A DNA stretch of 5,579 bases, taken from NCBI GenBank assembly GCA_025924845.1, contig JAICHN010000347.1, positions 1 to 5,579 on the forward strand, given 5' to 3'. Every line of letters begins with the position of its first letter. Position 1 is the stretch's first letter. Made by a program: the position numbers and the translations under genes. The notes under the pieces are model-generated. The model did not search any database. It was not told the origin of the DNA and was given only the letters and a program-made list of their open reading frames with translations. Positions 5,170-5,579 of the stretch are shown here, in pieces. Source of the DNA: Chloroflexota bacterium (lineage in GTDB: Bacteria; Chloroflexota; UBA5177; JANWHV01).

Positions 5170-5445
5170 ATGGTCATGTATACCCGGCAGGTCGAATGCC
5201 TCAGCTGCTCTAATAGTCGGAACTTTGTCCACCACCAGGAGGCCAGTCAGCGGCTGATCGGCCAGGCTGAGGTTGCTGCATTGCCTAAGGAAGCGATCCT
5301 GAGCTGCGGGCGGTGTGGGGGCTTTAGCCTGATCTCCTGCTGGTCGGACGCGGTGCCCTACGCCACGGTTGGCTACACTCCGCGCCGCCGCCGCCGCCGG
5401 AAGGCCGTGGCCGCCCCGCTTGCCGACGCGCCTCTGGCCGATTAG
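5170..5445 (+). CDS. Small CxxC/CxxC zinc-ribbon protein with polyarginine tail
   Basis: A 91-residue protein of unknown function. Two knuckles, ECLSC (Cys10, Cys13) and CGRC (Cys46, Cys49), lie 32 residues apart and probably bind one zinc ion as a ribbon. After the second knuckle comes GGFSLISCWSDAVPY, then a basic run of six Arg and a Lys (72-78), and an APLAD motif repeated twice at the C-terminus (82-91). The basic tail may bind nucleic acid, an inference only. The ATG at 5170 was chosen because AAGGAG (5155-5160) lies 9 nt upstream. The frame is open back to a TTG at 5095, but that start has no ribosome site. ATG 5176 is an alternative. It is divergent from the PadR operon. A short 6-bp hairpin (5452-5465) follows the stop. 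Small zinc ribbons of this style occur in several high-GC phyla. Confidence 0.65.
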   Translation: MVMYTRQVECLSCSNSRNFVHHQEASQRLIGQAEVAALPKEAILSCGRCGGFSLISCWSDAVPYATVGYTPRRRRRRKAVAAPLADAPLAD

Positions 5446-5526
5446 GGAGGCGCCAGGCACCTGGCCCAGTCCTGACGGCATGGTCTGAAAATGGTCCTTG
5501 CAGTACGCTCCGGCAGGGACAACCAA

Positions 5527-5579
5527 TCGGCAAAAGCCGGGTGTGCGACAGAGAGGTCCGCACACCCGGCTTTTGCCGA
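5527..5579. terminator. Perfect 21-bp hairpin at the right edge
   Basis: Bases 5527-5547 pair without mismatch to 5559-5579 around an 11-nt loop. The arms contain AAAA and TTTT, so it can work as a bidirectional terminator for the zinc-ribbon gene and for a gene arriving from the right. The window ends exactly with the arm, so the stem may be longer. The upstream sequence CAATCGG plus AAAGCCGG (5524-5540) matches 15 of 17 bases with 1161-1177 at the other hairpin. Confidence 0.72.

Noticed and set aside
5131..5565. Minus-strand frames opposite the zinc-ribbon gene
   Set aside because: They run through the long edge hairpin and lack a credible start, while the + strand has a strong AAGGAG site and CxxC pairs.
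1..5579. CRISPR array, tRNA, rRNA or transposase gene
   Set aside because: No regularly spaced direct repeats, no tRNA cloverleaf, no rRNA-like segments and no transposase motifs were seen in either strand.

Overview
The window comes from a high-GC bacterium. The gene families seen (tandem-GNAT acetyltransferase, PadR regulator paired with a HAAS-domain membrane protein, short Gram-positive-type signal peptidase I with one N-terminal helix, tiny zinc-ribbon protein) would fit a Chloroflexota or Actinobacteria-like chromosome. That assignment is an inference from gene style, not from a marker gene.

Layout from left to right. (1) The 3' part of a class III PLP-dependent aminotransferase gene (1-1160, +), closed by a perfect 20-bp hairpin (1169-1214). 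(2) A 119-nt repeat, here called element A (1219-1337), then about 250 bp with no recognisable gene. (3) A two-gene + strand operon: a winged-helix ArsR/HTH_20-type regulator (1628-2308) overlapping by ATGA a tandem-GNAT acetyltransferase (2305-3309). The promoter places the regulator on a probably leaderless mRNA. (4) A second, inverted copy of the repeat, element B (3461-3583), between the convergent 3' ends of the acetyltransferase and signal peptidase genes. (5) A leftward three-gene operon: PadR regulator (4879-4556), HAAS-domain single-span membrane protein (4551-4180), type I signal peptidase (4143-3607). (6) An approximately 290-bp divergent intergenic region, a 91-aa zinc-ribbon protein (5170-5445, +), and a perfect 21-bp hairpin (5527-5579) that runs to the window edge.

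The most interesting item is the pair of ~120-nt elements. The core from TTGGG to CCCAA is exactly 119 nt in both. In the alignable blocks 71 of 88 positions are identical. The ends are inverted repeats, and in B they are flanked by TA on both sides. Base pairs in the outer stem and in an inner hairpin are kept by paired changes between the copies, so the fold seems to be under selection or inherited as a fold. Each element lies downstream of a gene in sense orientation. The two copies face each other around the regulator-acetyltransferase pair, whose G+C is visibly higher than that of the outside genes. Two readings are open: a family of structured RNA/3'-UTR elements, or a MITE-like repeat whose inverted copies bracket a cassette without a transposase.

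In the leftward operon, a small PadR repressor probably controls its own promoter and a membrane sensor-like HAAS protein together with an extra signal peptidase, which suggests an envelope or secretion response unit. In the rightward operon, the ArsR-type protein probably controls its own promoter and the acetyltransferase; the effector and the acetylated substrate cannot be read from the sequence.
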